Shown here: one piece after another, positions 43,927-53,345 of the stretch
How positions within the stretch are numbered: the stretch's first letter is position 1
Layout of the letters: every line of letters starts with the position of its first letter
Origin: Haematococcus lacustris
Taxonomy: Eukaryota > Chlorophyta > Chlorophyceae > Chlamydomonadales > Haematococcaceae
Length of the DNA stretch: 64,000 bases
Reading direction: 5' to 3'
Assembly (NCBI GenBank): GCA_030144725.1
Contig: JASKMD010000008.1
Location: 20,895,593 to 20,959,592, forward strand
The notes under the pieces: model-generated
Told to the model about the DNA's origin: nothing
Databases searched by the model: none
What the model saw: only the letters and a program-made list of their open reading frames with translations
Program-made: the position numbers and the translations under genes

Positions 43927-45729
43927 TTAATTTGCACGAGTGTCCTTGCGTATGGTCTCGGCTAAGTGGGTGTGTTGAGTGAGTGCCTTGTTTAATTGGT
44001 CCGTCCACCGTGAGTCCGAGCAGTATTTGATTTCTATAATACAGACCCGCTTGGTGTCTTTGCCGCCCTTGCTTGCCTTCTTATGAGGGGTCACCATGAG
44101 GATATCCGGCCTGGTGGTGTGTTTAGTATCTTCTGGTTTCAGTCCGAGTGTCTGGAGTGTTGTGTGTAGCGTGTCGCTGGGGAGGTCCAGGCTTTCCTTT
44201 GCGCCCTTCTCCCAGCTGCCGGTGTCCGCAAAGCTGATGTACCCGCCTAGGGTTCCCTTGCTGATAGCTTTAGTGATGAGGCGGCCCGCCCCGTTGTGCC
44301 TTTCTTGCACCATCGGTAGAGTCTCGCTGCAGCCCGAGAGGAGGTGAGTGGCACTATCCGCATTCCCGCAGAGCGGGCATCGGTCATCCGTCGCCCGTTT
44401 CCAGCGCATAGCTAGTTTCTGGTTGTATAGCCCTCCGGTACGGTAGAGTAGGGCAGTGCGTTGCGCGTGGGTGGAGATGTTCGCGTCGATCATCACTCTT
44501 TCGCCTGCTCCTTTCGCCGCGGCTTTGGTGATCTCCTGAGTCATCTGGTAGTAGATACTGTCCTGATTGGCAAGGCCCAACTTGTGTTTGCGGTGCATGT
44601 GTGCCCGCACGCTGTGGCGGCAGTCCGGCAATGGGGCGGGGAATTCGCCGTCGGCTGCGTTGCTGAGCCAGTTCTTCGTCTCATTCCGTGTGGTCGGGCT
44701 GTAGGCCGGGGTGTTGGCGAGCTCTGGGTGTAGCGCCGCATACTTGGCGAGGGCATCGGCGCCTTCGTTGCCGATGATGCCCGAGTGGGCCCTGACTTTG
44801 TAGAAGTGGATCGTGGCGGGGCTGTCGATGATGAGGGTGGCGATACCGGTCAGGATGTCGTTGTGTCTGTGGGTGATGAGCGACATCGGGTTAGCGAGGG
44901 CTCTGCGGATCTGGTAGAGGGAGCAAAGGCTATCGGTGGCGATACGTTTGGCCCCCGCTTTGAGTGCCGCGTGTATCGCCGTGAGTTCCGCCCTGTTAAT
45001 GGTTTTGCTTTCTGGGTCGTTCAGGGCGGCTGTGATGAGGACGTTGTTCTCCGGGATATAGACCCCCGCCCCGACGCTCTCCGGAGCTGCCCCCGAGGTC
45101 TTAATGCAGCTGCCGTCCGTGTACGCGATCGTGGCCCATTCGGTGATGGCCATCCGTGGCTGCGTCGTGGAATGGTGCGTGAGTTGTTGGTGGCCGCGCT
45201 GGTGCCCCGAGGTGGGGAGGTCCTTGTCCCGCGGCAGGCGCATGTGTTGTTTGTGGCCGCTGGGGGGTGTGGCTGGCTGGCTTTGATTCGTTGGTCTGTT
45301 GCGGACTGGGTGTGTGTCTCGTTGGGGGTGGAGGGCAGTGGCGGTGCTAGCCAGCCATCCTTGGGGGTTGCCTTTGGTGACGAGTTGTTGTCCTGCTGCA
45401 TTCCAAATGACGTAGATGTGGAGGTTGGCGTGCTTGCCTGACTTGGAGCTTTTGGTCTTGGTGGGGGGTATGTTAGCCAGGTGCTGGCAGTACTCAGGGT
45501 AGCGCCGCAGGGTGTCAATGTGTTTAGGGTAGGAGATGCCCTTTTTCCCCGGGATCAGCATGATGGTTGCCATGGCCTCCTCCTGTGTAGCTGAGTGTAT
45601 AGCATGGTTGACGCATTTCAGTGCCACTGCATCGTCTGCCGGTACATTCCATGTGGATAAGCCAGTGTGGCGTACCAGTAGGCAGTTGTGGTGTGCCCCA
45701 AATGCCGTGTCGTTGGTGTCAGGGCTCCA
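43927..45729 (-). CDS. LINE polyprotein, RNase H and C-terminal zinc-motif part
   Basis: It continues in the same frame as the two upstream segments after the TAG at 45732-45730. RNase H residues, numbered from the first internal codon at 45627, are visible as D171 (AYTDGSCI), E214 (NRAELTAIHAAL), D232 (IATDSLCSLYQIR) and the later HSGIIGNEGADALAKYA. Near the C-terminus CPLCGNADSATHLLSGC is a CCHC-type motif common at the ends of LINE polyproteins. The RNase H removes the RNA template during reverse transcription. There is no independent start; it would be expressed only as part of the larger protein. Because of the upstream stops this copy is probably inactive unless readthrough occurs. Confidence 0.85.
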   Translation of the reverse strand, partial: WSPDTNDTAFGAHHNCLLVRHTGLSTWNVPADDAVALKCVNHAIHSATQEEAMATIMLIPGKKGISYPKHIDTLRRYPEYCQHLANIPPTKTKSSKSGKHANLHIYVIWNAAGQQLVTKGNPQGWLASTATALHPQRDTHPVRNRPTNQSQPATPPSGHKQHMRLPRDKDLPTSGHQRGHQQLTHHSTTQPRMAITEWATIAYTDGSCIKTSGAAPESVGAGVYIPENNVLITAALNDPESKTINRAELTAIHAALKAGAKRIATDSLCSLYQIRRALANPMSLITHRHNDILTGIATLIIDSPATIHFYKVRAHSGIIGNEGADALAKYAALHPELANTPAYSPTTRNETKNWLSNAADGEFPAPLPDCRHSVRAHMHRKHKLGLANQDSIYYQMTQEITKAAAKGAGERVMIDANISTHAQRTALLYRTGGLYNQKLAMRWKRATDDRCPLCGNADSATHLLSGCSETLPMVQERHNGAGRLITKAISKGTLGGYISFADTGSWEKGAKESLDLPSDTLHTTLQTLGLKPEDTKHTTRPDILMVTPHKKASKGGKDTKRVCIIEIKYCSDSRWTDQLNKALTQHTHLAETIRKDTRAN

Positions 45730-45732
45730 CTA

Positions 45733-46830
45733 GGTGGTGGTTTCTGGTCTAACTGTGAGTGGATCAGCCCATCTTTGGACGGTACTTGGAAAGCTTCGTG
45801 TGGCGTGTAGGGTGTTCAGGGCTTTGTCTTGTGCCCCTCTCATGGGGTGGTGGCTGCTCTGTGCGTCCTGTCTCCTTAGGAGGGCCACTACCTCTGTGGC
45901 CAGGTTGCGTGTGTGGGGTGTGTGTTGTAACCAAGCGTGTAGATGTTGGTGTTGGTCTTTTGTCAGGAGGCCAACTGTGCGACCCGACTCGTCGTGGACC
46001 GTTACGTGTTGCACTAAGTCGTGCCGTGGCATAATGGGCTCCCCCGTGCTGAGGCTCATCGCGGGGGCGGTCATGTGGGGGTGAAGTTGGAGGAAGGTTT
46101 CGCATTTGCCCGTGCCGACGATGTCCGTCTGCGGGTTGATGGGGTAGGTGTGAAAGGTGGCCTTCGAGTGCAGGTTGGTGCACCGGGGTAGCCAGGTGTG
46201 CGGGTCCGGTAGTCCCTGTCGGGTGTGGGCCGGCAGGTGCGTGTCGGGCCTCGCATGTCTGGCCTCTTGTATCTGCCTATTTTCCTCGTCGTAGTCGTTG
46301 CGCTTTGCTATGTAGTCCAGGTGTGCCGTGATGAGCGGCGCCGGTTCGAGAGTGGGGTGCCAGTGTACTCGTATGAGGTCCGAGTGTGGTGACTGACGCA
46401 TGGTAGTCTTGAAGTCATTGCTGCCAAACTTGCATATAGGGCACAGCCAGTATCCTGGTTCCTTGTGTCCTGACAGGTGGGCTTCCTCAAGGCAGGCTGG
46501 GTGGTAGGCCCTCTTGCAGTTGTGGCACATTGGGCTGTCTCCTTTTGGTAGCCAGCATAACTCACAGGTGCACACGTCCTTAGCCTCTTCCCTGCTGATG
46601 GTCTCTATGTGTGTGGGTGTATAGCCTTCTTCTGCACATAGTGGTAAAGCCCATCTGTCTATGACTGTGGGCTTCCAATGTACCTTGTAGTAGTTTTCCT
46701 TGTTGATGCCGTCCCATTGCCAGCCATCTATGCTGGTAATGACCTCTTGGTGGCCGTACATGGCCCCTAGTATGCAGCCTAGCTTCTTGGGTTTACAACG
46801 GCAGGCTTTATCCACCTTCCAGCTGGAGAG
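45733..46830 (-). CDS. LINE polyprotein, PHD-finger part
   Basis: Between the RT stop (TGA 46833-46831) and the TAG at 45732-45730, in the same frame as both neighbours. It contains a C4HC3 PHD finger: CTCELC, MCHNCKRAYHPACLEE and GYWLCPICKFG. PHD fingers usually read histone H3 tails, so this domain could guide the element to particular chromatin; that role is inference. Upstream lies a segment that resembles a bromo-adjacent or chromatin-reader linker only by composition (VHWKPTVIDRWALPLC); I do not recognise it. A similar phrase VHWHPTLEPAPL follows the finger. Confidence 0.8.
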
Positions 46831-49338
46831 TCATGGGAGGTCAAGGCCTACTATGCGCACTATATCCTGCGGGATAGTTTGTGTCTGTCTGCCCTCATTG
46901 TTCCGTTTCGTGCCCGCCTTGGGTGGAGTGGGCTTCGTTGGGGCCGATTGTGTTGCTCGTCGTTCTCGTTTCAGCAGACGTGAGCTCGTCCTAATGGCCT
47001 CGTGGGCTGCGGGTGCCGCTGCGGTCCGGTCCGCCGTTGCCGGTTGAGTTGCGTGCTTGACCGCATACGCTTTCATATCCATATAGCGAGTTCTGGTGTC
47101 TGGCACTGCGGGTGTGGGCGCAAGTTCCGTGAGGCCCGCGGCCCATGTTGTGATTTTGCGCTGGTCGGGCGGGAGGTCGAGTGATGTGTTGCGGCTGTCT
47201 CGGATGGCACGCGTTGCGGTCGCGTCTGGGCATGAGGGTTGGGCCGCCATGGCCGCTAGTTTGTTGAGAGCGATGATGTGCTTCTGCTTGACCTTTTTCC
47301 CGTACTTTGATGTGAGCATGCTACCGGTGATGATGTGTGTGTTGCCCTTGCAGCTGAGTTCAGAAGCGTGCGTGATGCCTAGGCTTTTGAGGCAGGTGAT
47401 GCTGGCGCTGACGACATCGTGTGCTTGAGAGCTGCTGGCCTGTGTGATGAGGCGGCCGAGTGTTTGGCACTCTTCATGGTAGAGAGGTAGCCCCTCTTCC
47501 GTGGCCGACAGTCCGGATATAGAGGCATAGACTAGCTGCCGTGCCCTAAGGGTGTGATGAAGGAGGGTGAGCATGCGGTGTCCTTGTGTGCTAGCCTGGG
47601 TACTGAGCCATGTGATTTGTTTGTGCAGCATGCTCCTCGATATGTGGGCGTGTGCCACATCTGTGGACTGGAGACTGTGTATGAGGGCTGTCGTGTTGCG
47701 AGCGTGGTATTCCTGGGCTGTGGAGCTGATGCCCATGCCTAGCTTCTCGGCGTCTTCTCTGATGATGGCATTGGGCGTTCCAAGGGGGAGTCTGAGTTTA
47801 AGCTTCACGCATTGATTGATGGACCTGTCGTACAGCTCAAGGTCCCCTGGGGTGCAGGGCACGGCACAGAAGCTGTAGGCTAGGCTGGGTATGATGGCCG
47901 TGCGGATGATGTGTATGGCCTGTCTAGCGCTAGCAAAGGAGCGTCTGAGTCTCTCAAGTTTTTGGCGGAGCTGGGTAATCATAGCTGTGTGTTGTGGTTT
48001 CCAGTCCAGCGTCATGGTGATGAGCACCCCCAGGTAGGTGAAGGGTGAGGTCGGGCGGTGGTAGGTGACGGGTTTCCCTTGTAGGCTGACGGTTTGGAGT
48101 TGTTGGCGGGCCCGCTTGTCCGCTTCGGCCGCGTTGCTGCACATGCCGGTTTCGACCGAGTGATGGAGCGCCGCTGTTGCGAGGGTTTTACTGTGTGAGA
48201 TGATGAGGTGACCCCAGTCCGAGAAGGCCGAGAGTTTGTCCGCTTGGCATCGGAGGTTGCGAAGGGTGTTGCAGAGTATAGCTATGTCGTCCGCATAGTC
48301 GATGCTGCTGACGGTGGCGCGTTCCCCGCTGTCGGCAGTAGCTGATTTGAATTTATAGCCCCTCGCGCCGACTTGCAGCCACCGCAGGAGGGGTTCGATG
48401 TAAATGAGAAATAGGAAGGGCGAGAGAGAATCGCCGTGTATGGTGCCCCGGTTGACGGATACCGGGTCAGTGTGGCCGTAGGGTGTTTTAAAGCGCGTTG
48501 TAGCGCCCGTGTATAGGTCCTTAACTGCGTCGGTCGCGTCCGTGGGGAAGCCTAGGTCATGCATGATCCAGAGTAGTTTGTCTTGGCAGGTGGTGTTGAA
48601 CGCGCTGGTGAAGTCGACCAGGAGCGCGTAGATATCCGCCTTGGCCAGCTTGGCATCCTCAAGGGCCATGACAAGCATCTGTAGCTGTTGTGTGGTGTTC
48701 CTGTGGGAGCGGAACCCAGCCTGGTTCTTGCTGAGCATCCCATTAGCTTCAGCATACTCAGACAGTGTCTTGGTAATGAGGCTGGTCCACAGCTTATAAA
48801 CGGTGTTGGCTAGTCCCACTGGCCTGTAGGAGTTGAGGTCCGTTTCTTGCCCCTTGTCCTTGTAGAGCAGGCACGTGTCACTGGTCTTCCACGTGGTGGG
48901 TGTGCAGCCTGTTGCCCACATGATGATGAAGAGCTGGTGGATGGTTTCCCGCATCTCCCATGGCAGCATCTTGATGATTTCATTTTCCACGCCGTCTGGT
49001 CCCGGGGCTTTGCCTCCTGCCAGCCTGCTGATGCATTCCTGGAAGCCTGCCTTGTCCATGATGGCTGTGTGCAGCCAGTGTATGTTTTGGCATGCGTGCA
49101 TAGAGAAGGCGTCGTCTGCTTTTGCGCGAGCCCACGGGTAGTTTCGTGTCTGTGTGTTAGTGTAGTGGCCAGTCTTGGGGGTCGGGGCCGACAGCTTCTG
49201 CCCGTATGCGGTGGTGATGATCCGGTTTAGGTCGGCGGGGGCTGTGCATATGGTTTTGGTGTCAGGATCAGCTAGCGCCTGCAGGCCTTTGTGGTCGGTG
49301 CGGGACGGGCGTAGGATACGTTTGTTAGCCTTCTTGGG
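46831..49338 (-). CDS. LINE reverse transcriptase
   Basis: Open from after the TGA at 49341-49339 to the TGA at 46833-46831. Counting from 49101, the RT motifs appear in canonical order: AGGKAPGPDGVENEI (28-42), SYRPVGLANTVYKLW (91-105), KNQAGFRSHRNT (125-136), LLVDFTSAFNT (160-170, catalytic D163), GTIHGDSLSPFLFLIYIEPL (219-238), and IDYADDIAIL (267-276) with the catalytic DD pair. The thumb includes FTYLGVLIT. It copies the element RNA at a nicked target. No endonuclease domain precedes it, so this copy is truncated. Clade not fixed; RNase H plus an APE-type RT layout suggests an I/L1-like lineage. Confidence 0.92.
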   Translation of the reverse strand, partial: PKKANKRILRPSRTDHKGLQALADPDTKTICTAPADLNRIITTAYGQKLSAPTPKTGHYTNTQTRNYPWARAKADDAFSMHACQNIHWLHTAIMDKAGFQECISRLAGGKAPGPDGVENEIIKMLPWEMRETIHQLFIIMWATGCTPTTWKTSDTCLLYKDKGQETDLNSYRPVGLANTVYKLWTSLITKTLSEYAEANGMLSKNQAGFRSHRNTTQQLQMLVMALEDAKLAKADIYALLVDFTSAFNTTCQDKLLWIMHDLGFPTDATDAVKDLYTGATTRFKTPYGHTDPVSVNRGTIHGDSLSPFLFLIYIEPLLRWLQVGARGYKFKSATADSGERATVSSIDYADDIAILCNTLRNLRCQADKLSAFSDWGHLIISHSKTLATAALHHSVETGMCSNAAEADKRARQQLQTVSLQGKPVTYHRPTSPFTYLGVLITMTLDWKPQHTAMITQLRQKLERLRRSFASARQAIHIIRTAIIPSLAYSFCAVPCTPGDLELYDRSINQCVKLKLRLPLGTPNAIIREDAEKLGMGISSTAQEYHARNTTALIHSLQSTDVAHAHISRSMLHKQITWLSTQASTQGHRMLTLLHHTLRARQLVYASISGLSATEEGLPLYHEECQTLGRLITQASSSQAHDVVSASITCLKSLGITHASELSCKGNTHIITGSMLTSKYGKKVKQKHIIALNKLAAMAAQPSCPDATATRAIRDSRNTSLDLPPDQRKITTWAAGLTELAPTPAVPDTRTRYMDMKAYAVKHATQPATADRTAAAPAAHEAIRTSSRLLKRERRATQSAPTKPTPPKAGTKRNNEGRQTQTIPQDIVRIVGLDLP

Positions 49339-49341
49339 TCA

Positions 49342-50097
49342 GACCCTCCCAACTTTGATAAAACCTTTTACACGGGAAGTGTGCGATTGGCGTAGCACCG
49401 TGCGGCATGCGATGACCGCATAGTCAGCTATACGCCCGTAATGCCAGGAACCCCGTAAACGAAAAAAGTGCGCCCACCAATCAGCCGGTCGCTCTCACCA
49501 CATCGCGCAGCGCAAGTCAGCTATGGAAGTGCTTCGCAATACCATGGTTGCCTCTTAACGCTTCAAAGGCAAGTACATCCGGCGCTTGTGATTCCTACCG
49601 GCTCAATCAACCCGACATTGTTTCCTGAATGTAGGCGCGCACATGGTCCGTTTTCTAGGGGGGTGTTGAGCCCAGACTGTTTTAAAGCTCAAATATACCT
49701 TTCTACTTGAAGTAAGGACTGACATGTCAAGTCTGTGCAGCCTACACGAAGCTTGTTCTTGTTATTGTGCTCCTTACGTTAGATGAAGCAGAGTTACCCA
49801 CGCTTGGTGCAGCTGTCAATGCAGGAAAAGCATATGTTATCAGAAAGTTATGCACATCGTGCATAGCTCCCCCCCAACACCATGCTTGGCGACTGTTGCA
49901 GGAGCCGGCTTGCCCAATCTCAGCCGCCACTACCACCAACACCACCAACACCACCTCCTCACCCCACCTCACCCCACCCTACTACCCACCTACTTCTCCC
50001 ATTCCCTTCACCTTCCCCCTGACATTGTAGCTCTCTCCCAACCCTGTCCAGCAGCCAAGAGCAAGCCCCATCACCCTTCACCAACCTGCCGGTAAGT
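49342..50097. other. No gene seen upstream of the (CCCAG)n array
   Basis: Mixed sequence without supported coding exons. A frame at 49767-49900 (ELPTLGAAVNAGKAYVIRKL) looks protein-like and could be an upstream exon of the hAT-like gene that follows, but no splice chain could be proven. CAACAC and CACCTC repeats occur at about 49930-50000. Confidence 0.4.
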
Positions 50098-50463
50098 AGC
50101 CCAGCCCAGCCCAGCCCAGCCCAGCCCAGCCCAGCCCAGCCCAGCCCAGCCCAGCCCAGCCCAGCCCAGCCCAGCCCAGCCCAGCCCAGCCCAGCCCAGC
50201 CCAGCCCAGCCCAGCCCAGCCCAGCCCAGCCCAGCCCAGCCCAGCCCAGCCCAGCCCAGCCCAGCCCAGCCCAGCCCAGCCCAGCCCAGCCCAGCCCAGC
50301 CCAGCCCAGCCCAGCCCAGCCCAGCCCAGCCCAGCCCAGCCCAGCCCAGCCCAGCCCAGCCCAGCCCAGCCCAGCCCAGCCCAGCCCAGCCCAGCCCAGC
50401 CCAGCCCAGCCCAGCCCAGCCCAGCCCAGCCCAGCCCTGCCCTGCCCTGCCCTGCCCTGCCCA
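50098..50463 (+). repeat. (CCCAG)n microsatellite, second locus
   Basis: About 67 uninterrupted CCCAG units followed by six CCCTG units. Same pentamer and orientation as 13145-13538. Confidence 0.95.
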
Positions 50464-50658
50464 GCCCAGTTGTGTTGCTTGTTATGGTGCTTGTAATGTT
50501 ACTTATGATGACCGTGTTGTGTGTATAGCATGCATAGCTGAATGCCCCGCACTTGCTACCGCTGCAGGACTTCCCACCGCTGCAGGACCACCACCACCAC
50601 CACCCCCACCACCACCTCCTAGCCTAACGCCTCCCCTAATCTGATCCAACCTCACCTT

Positions 50659-52087
50659 ATGGGTGGTATCAGCAAACGCACCAAGGCCATCAGGGCCAAT
50701 GGTGCTCAGGGACGTGCTTGTGCAGCAGTCACTCGTCAACAACAGATCCTCATGTCAACGGCGGCTGCCACAGAGGCAGCACTTGATGCGGCCAGATCCC
50801 AGCTTTGCTCCAGCCAGACTGACTATATGCGCACCGCCACAGAGCTGCAAGTGTGCCAAGAGCAATTGCACCAGTCCCAGCAAGCGCTGCAGCAGTCTGA
50901 GAACGAGGTGTTTGCTTTGCAAGCGTCTTTGCATCGCTGCCAAGCAGAGCTTGCAACTACAAAACAAGAGCTGACAGCATGCCAAAGTAAGGTCAGAAGC
51001 ATGGGAACCCAGCTGGCAGCCATGCGGGCACAGCTAGCAACAGCGAAGAGGGCCATGCCCAAGGACGTGCAAGACAAAATGTCTTGGCTGCAACGCAATG
51101 AGGTGTCACTCTACACCTTGAAGCGCTGGCATGCCATGTGGGGTGCACCGCCATGCACACAAGCAGCCAGCCCAGCAACAGCCTTGAAGGTCCCCCCCCC
51201 CCCTTGCCACAAGGAGCGTGCTACTGTGACGGGAGCCTTCACTGCAGCCTATGCATGCAGCAATGCGGCGCTGTTGACTTTGCCCAACGTGTCATGCCAG
51301 CAGCTTGGCCCCCTGCGCACAGCTGTGGCGGCTGCAGAGTTCCCTGATGCCCCACCTCAACCTCAAGCTGGGCCTTCCACAGTACGTCGCCACCAGCTGA
51401 TGCTCACTTGCGACATCCAACGCACATTCGAGGGTGAGTACCATGGGATGTTGCCATGTGGTGTTACCATGTTCCATAGTGTAACCTTGTTGTTGTTCGA
51501 TGTTGTTCATATCATACTCCTTTCATGGTGTTCCATCATGTTAAATTTGAGGTGGAGTTGAGCTGAAATGTGTGTGTGTGTGTGTATGTGTGTGCGCATG
51601 CGCAGGCTTATTGAGACAAGCGCCAGCAATCCATATCCAGATGGATGGTTGCACCATCACCAGTGGCAAAGTGGTGTTGTATTGTGCAAGTGCAGCCATC
51701 CCTGCTACTGGCCCCCGCCTGCCCACCTTGGCTGCTGACCCCCCTACGCCCGCCCAGATCCTAGCACATGGCCAAGAGCCGAACAGGATCTTGTGTCGAG
51801 TGCTTGCTATCCGCAAGTGCCTCGATAGCACCGCTGCAGCACAAGCCCAAGACTTGGAGCAGCTACTCACAGAGGCCAACCTGTGGGGGTTGCTTGCCAG
51901 TGTCACAGTGGACAGTGCCGCAAGCAATGTCGGGAGGACGGGTGGGATTGTCGCCCTCATCAACGTTTCTCGCAGACGTCAGGGTTTGGCCCCCATCATG
52001 TTCTGGCCTTGCCTCAGCCATCTCTACCACAATGTTTTGCACCAGGGCCTGACAGCATGGGGCAAGGCAGAGGACCGTGGTGAATGA
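50659..52087 (+). CDS. hAT-like transposase remnant with N-terminal coiled coil (partial)
   Basis: Exon 50659-51433 begins MGGISKRTKAIRANGAQ and continues with a ~130-residue Gln/Ala coiled coil (SQQALQQSENEVFALQASLH). A good GTGAGT donor joins it in phase to an exon from 51606. That exon resembles the RNase H-like core of hAT-type transposases: IHIQMDGCTITSGKVVLY (first acidic position), SVTVDSAASNVGRTGG (second) and FWPCLSHLYHNVLHQG (C..H..HN motif). The frame stops at 52085-52087, before the expected helical insertion, final catalytic Glu and dimerisation region. It is therefore truncated or continues through an intron I cannot see. A similar core is found on the minus strand at 59107-59400. 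Probably non-functional. Confidence 0.55.
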
Positions 52088-53100
52088 GAGGGCAAGGGCA
52101 GTGGCACCTAGGCCATGGCATCTCGGTAGAGGCAGCGCATGCAACTGGTCAATGTGGATGTGAATAGTGGTGTTGCTTGAGTGCTTTGCTATGAAGTGTA
52201 GAGGCCTTGCCTTGCCTAGGGGTGCGAGTCGGGCCAGGTGGGAGTGGGAATGCATTTGAGGTGTTAGCACCGTGGACCGAACCGGTGGTGATGTCCGAAA
52301 CCGCTTTAGCGACTGAACGAAGACTGCGCATCTGCACACATGCTCTGGCTACAACGAATACGGGGCGTAGACAGCGAAACGAGCAGAAAAGGCTTGAGTA
52401 TGAAGAGTCCCGCGGTCAATTTGACTATCAGACCACATAGTCTACTGTAGTCAAATGTGAAGGGTGCACATAGTGCCTTGTTGAACCGCTAGAGCATACA
52501 ACTACTCCGTCTTGCGCGTGACAGCGCGAGCGACACAAATGACGAGTGAAAGCTAATTGATGCTAAGAAGTATGCAGCTGTCCTAATCGCAGCATTAGCA
52601 GTGGTGTGGGTGCGTTAAAGAAGCATTTCAGCTTCTTAGGTTTCAAACTCGCGTTTCCGGCCATCGCAACACAAAGCGCGGTTGCACACATACTTGCGAA
52701 TGCGTCATCACGGCATCATTAGGAAGGTCGAGGGTGAAGGAGGCGTGCATGGTGATATCTGCCCACAAAATGTATGCCAGGTTTACGCCCAGGTAGTACA
52801 TCATGTACACATTCAATAGAGCTGAGGACAGGCATTCCGTGTAGCCAAGCGAGTCCTCTACACACTGGTGTGTTTCGATGCTCAATCGGCATCCTGAGCG
52901 AGAAATAAACCTCGTGTAAAGGACACACCCTCTTTTCAAGAGAGTTGGGAGGCTCTGATCTTGGGCTGGGTGCTGATCAGTTGTTGCATTCTGACACGAG
53001 CTTGTGCGATGGCAAGTGCGGAATCCTCATCGTCTAGTTGGTGGATTTGGTCGCGGTACGTATTGGCCAGTTGGGCTAACGCGGCCTGCACGTGATTTTC
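52088..53100. other. No gene seen between the hAT-like remnant and the telomeric repeat
   Basis: Short open frames only. Nothing in 52088-53100 matches a family I know. The GT-rich tract at 51567-51605 belongs to the preceding intron. Confidence 0.45.
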
Positions 53101-53235
53101 GGTTAGGGTTAGGGTTAGTTTAGGCTTAGGGTTTAGGGTTAGGGTTAGTTTAGGGTTAGGGTTAGGGTTAGGGTTAGGGTTAGTTTTAGGGTTAGGGTTA
53201 GGGTTAGGGTTAGGGTTAGGGTTAGGGTTAGTTTT
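53101..53235 (+). repeat. Interstitial telomere-like array (TTAGGG)n ending in T14
   Basis: About 20 repeats, mostly TTAGGG with interspersed TTTAGGG, TTTTAGGG and TTAGTTTAGG variants, end abruptly in a run of 14 T followed by CGGTTGCCCGCAGCC. It directly precedes the LINE-type ORF. The G-rich strand reads rightward. Variants and position inside the contig argue for an interstitial rather than a terminal telomere. Confidence 0.95.
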
Positions 53236-53345
53236 TTTTTTTTTTCGGTTGCCCGCAGCCGAGGAAGTTTTCGTGCCCATACTGCCCGCTCCCAGCGCTA
53301 AGCACCCTAGAACCATAACCAGCAGAACAAGACCAACACAACGAG

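Larger units (their letters stand above)
43640..49341 (-). mobile_element. 5'-truncated non-LTR retrotransposon (LINE) with RT, PHD finger and RNase H
   Basis: One reading frame on the minus strand runs from 49338 to the stop at 43927, broken by a TGA (46833-46831) and a TAG (45732-45730). Order: RT, PHD finger, RNase H, terminal zinc motif. An in-frame TGA at 49341-49339 and the absence of an endonuclease domain upstream point to 5' truncation near there. The 3' UTR extends from 43926 toward about 43640, next to the right end of the Tnp2 transposon. No clear poly(A) tail or target duplication was found, so the 3' boundary is approximate. The coding strand is A/C-rich, like the LINE-type ORF at 53346-58606, and the two may be 3' and 5' halves of one family. 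Confidence 0.85.
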
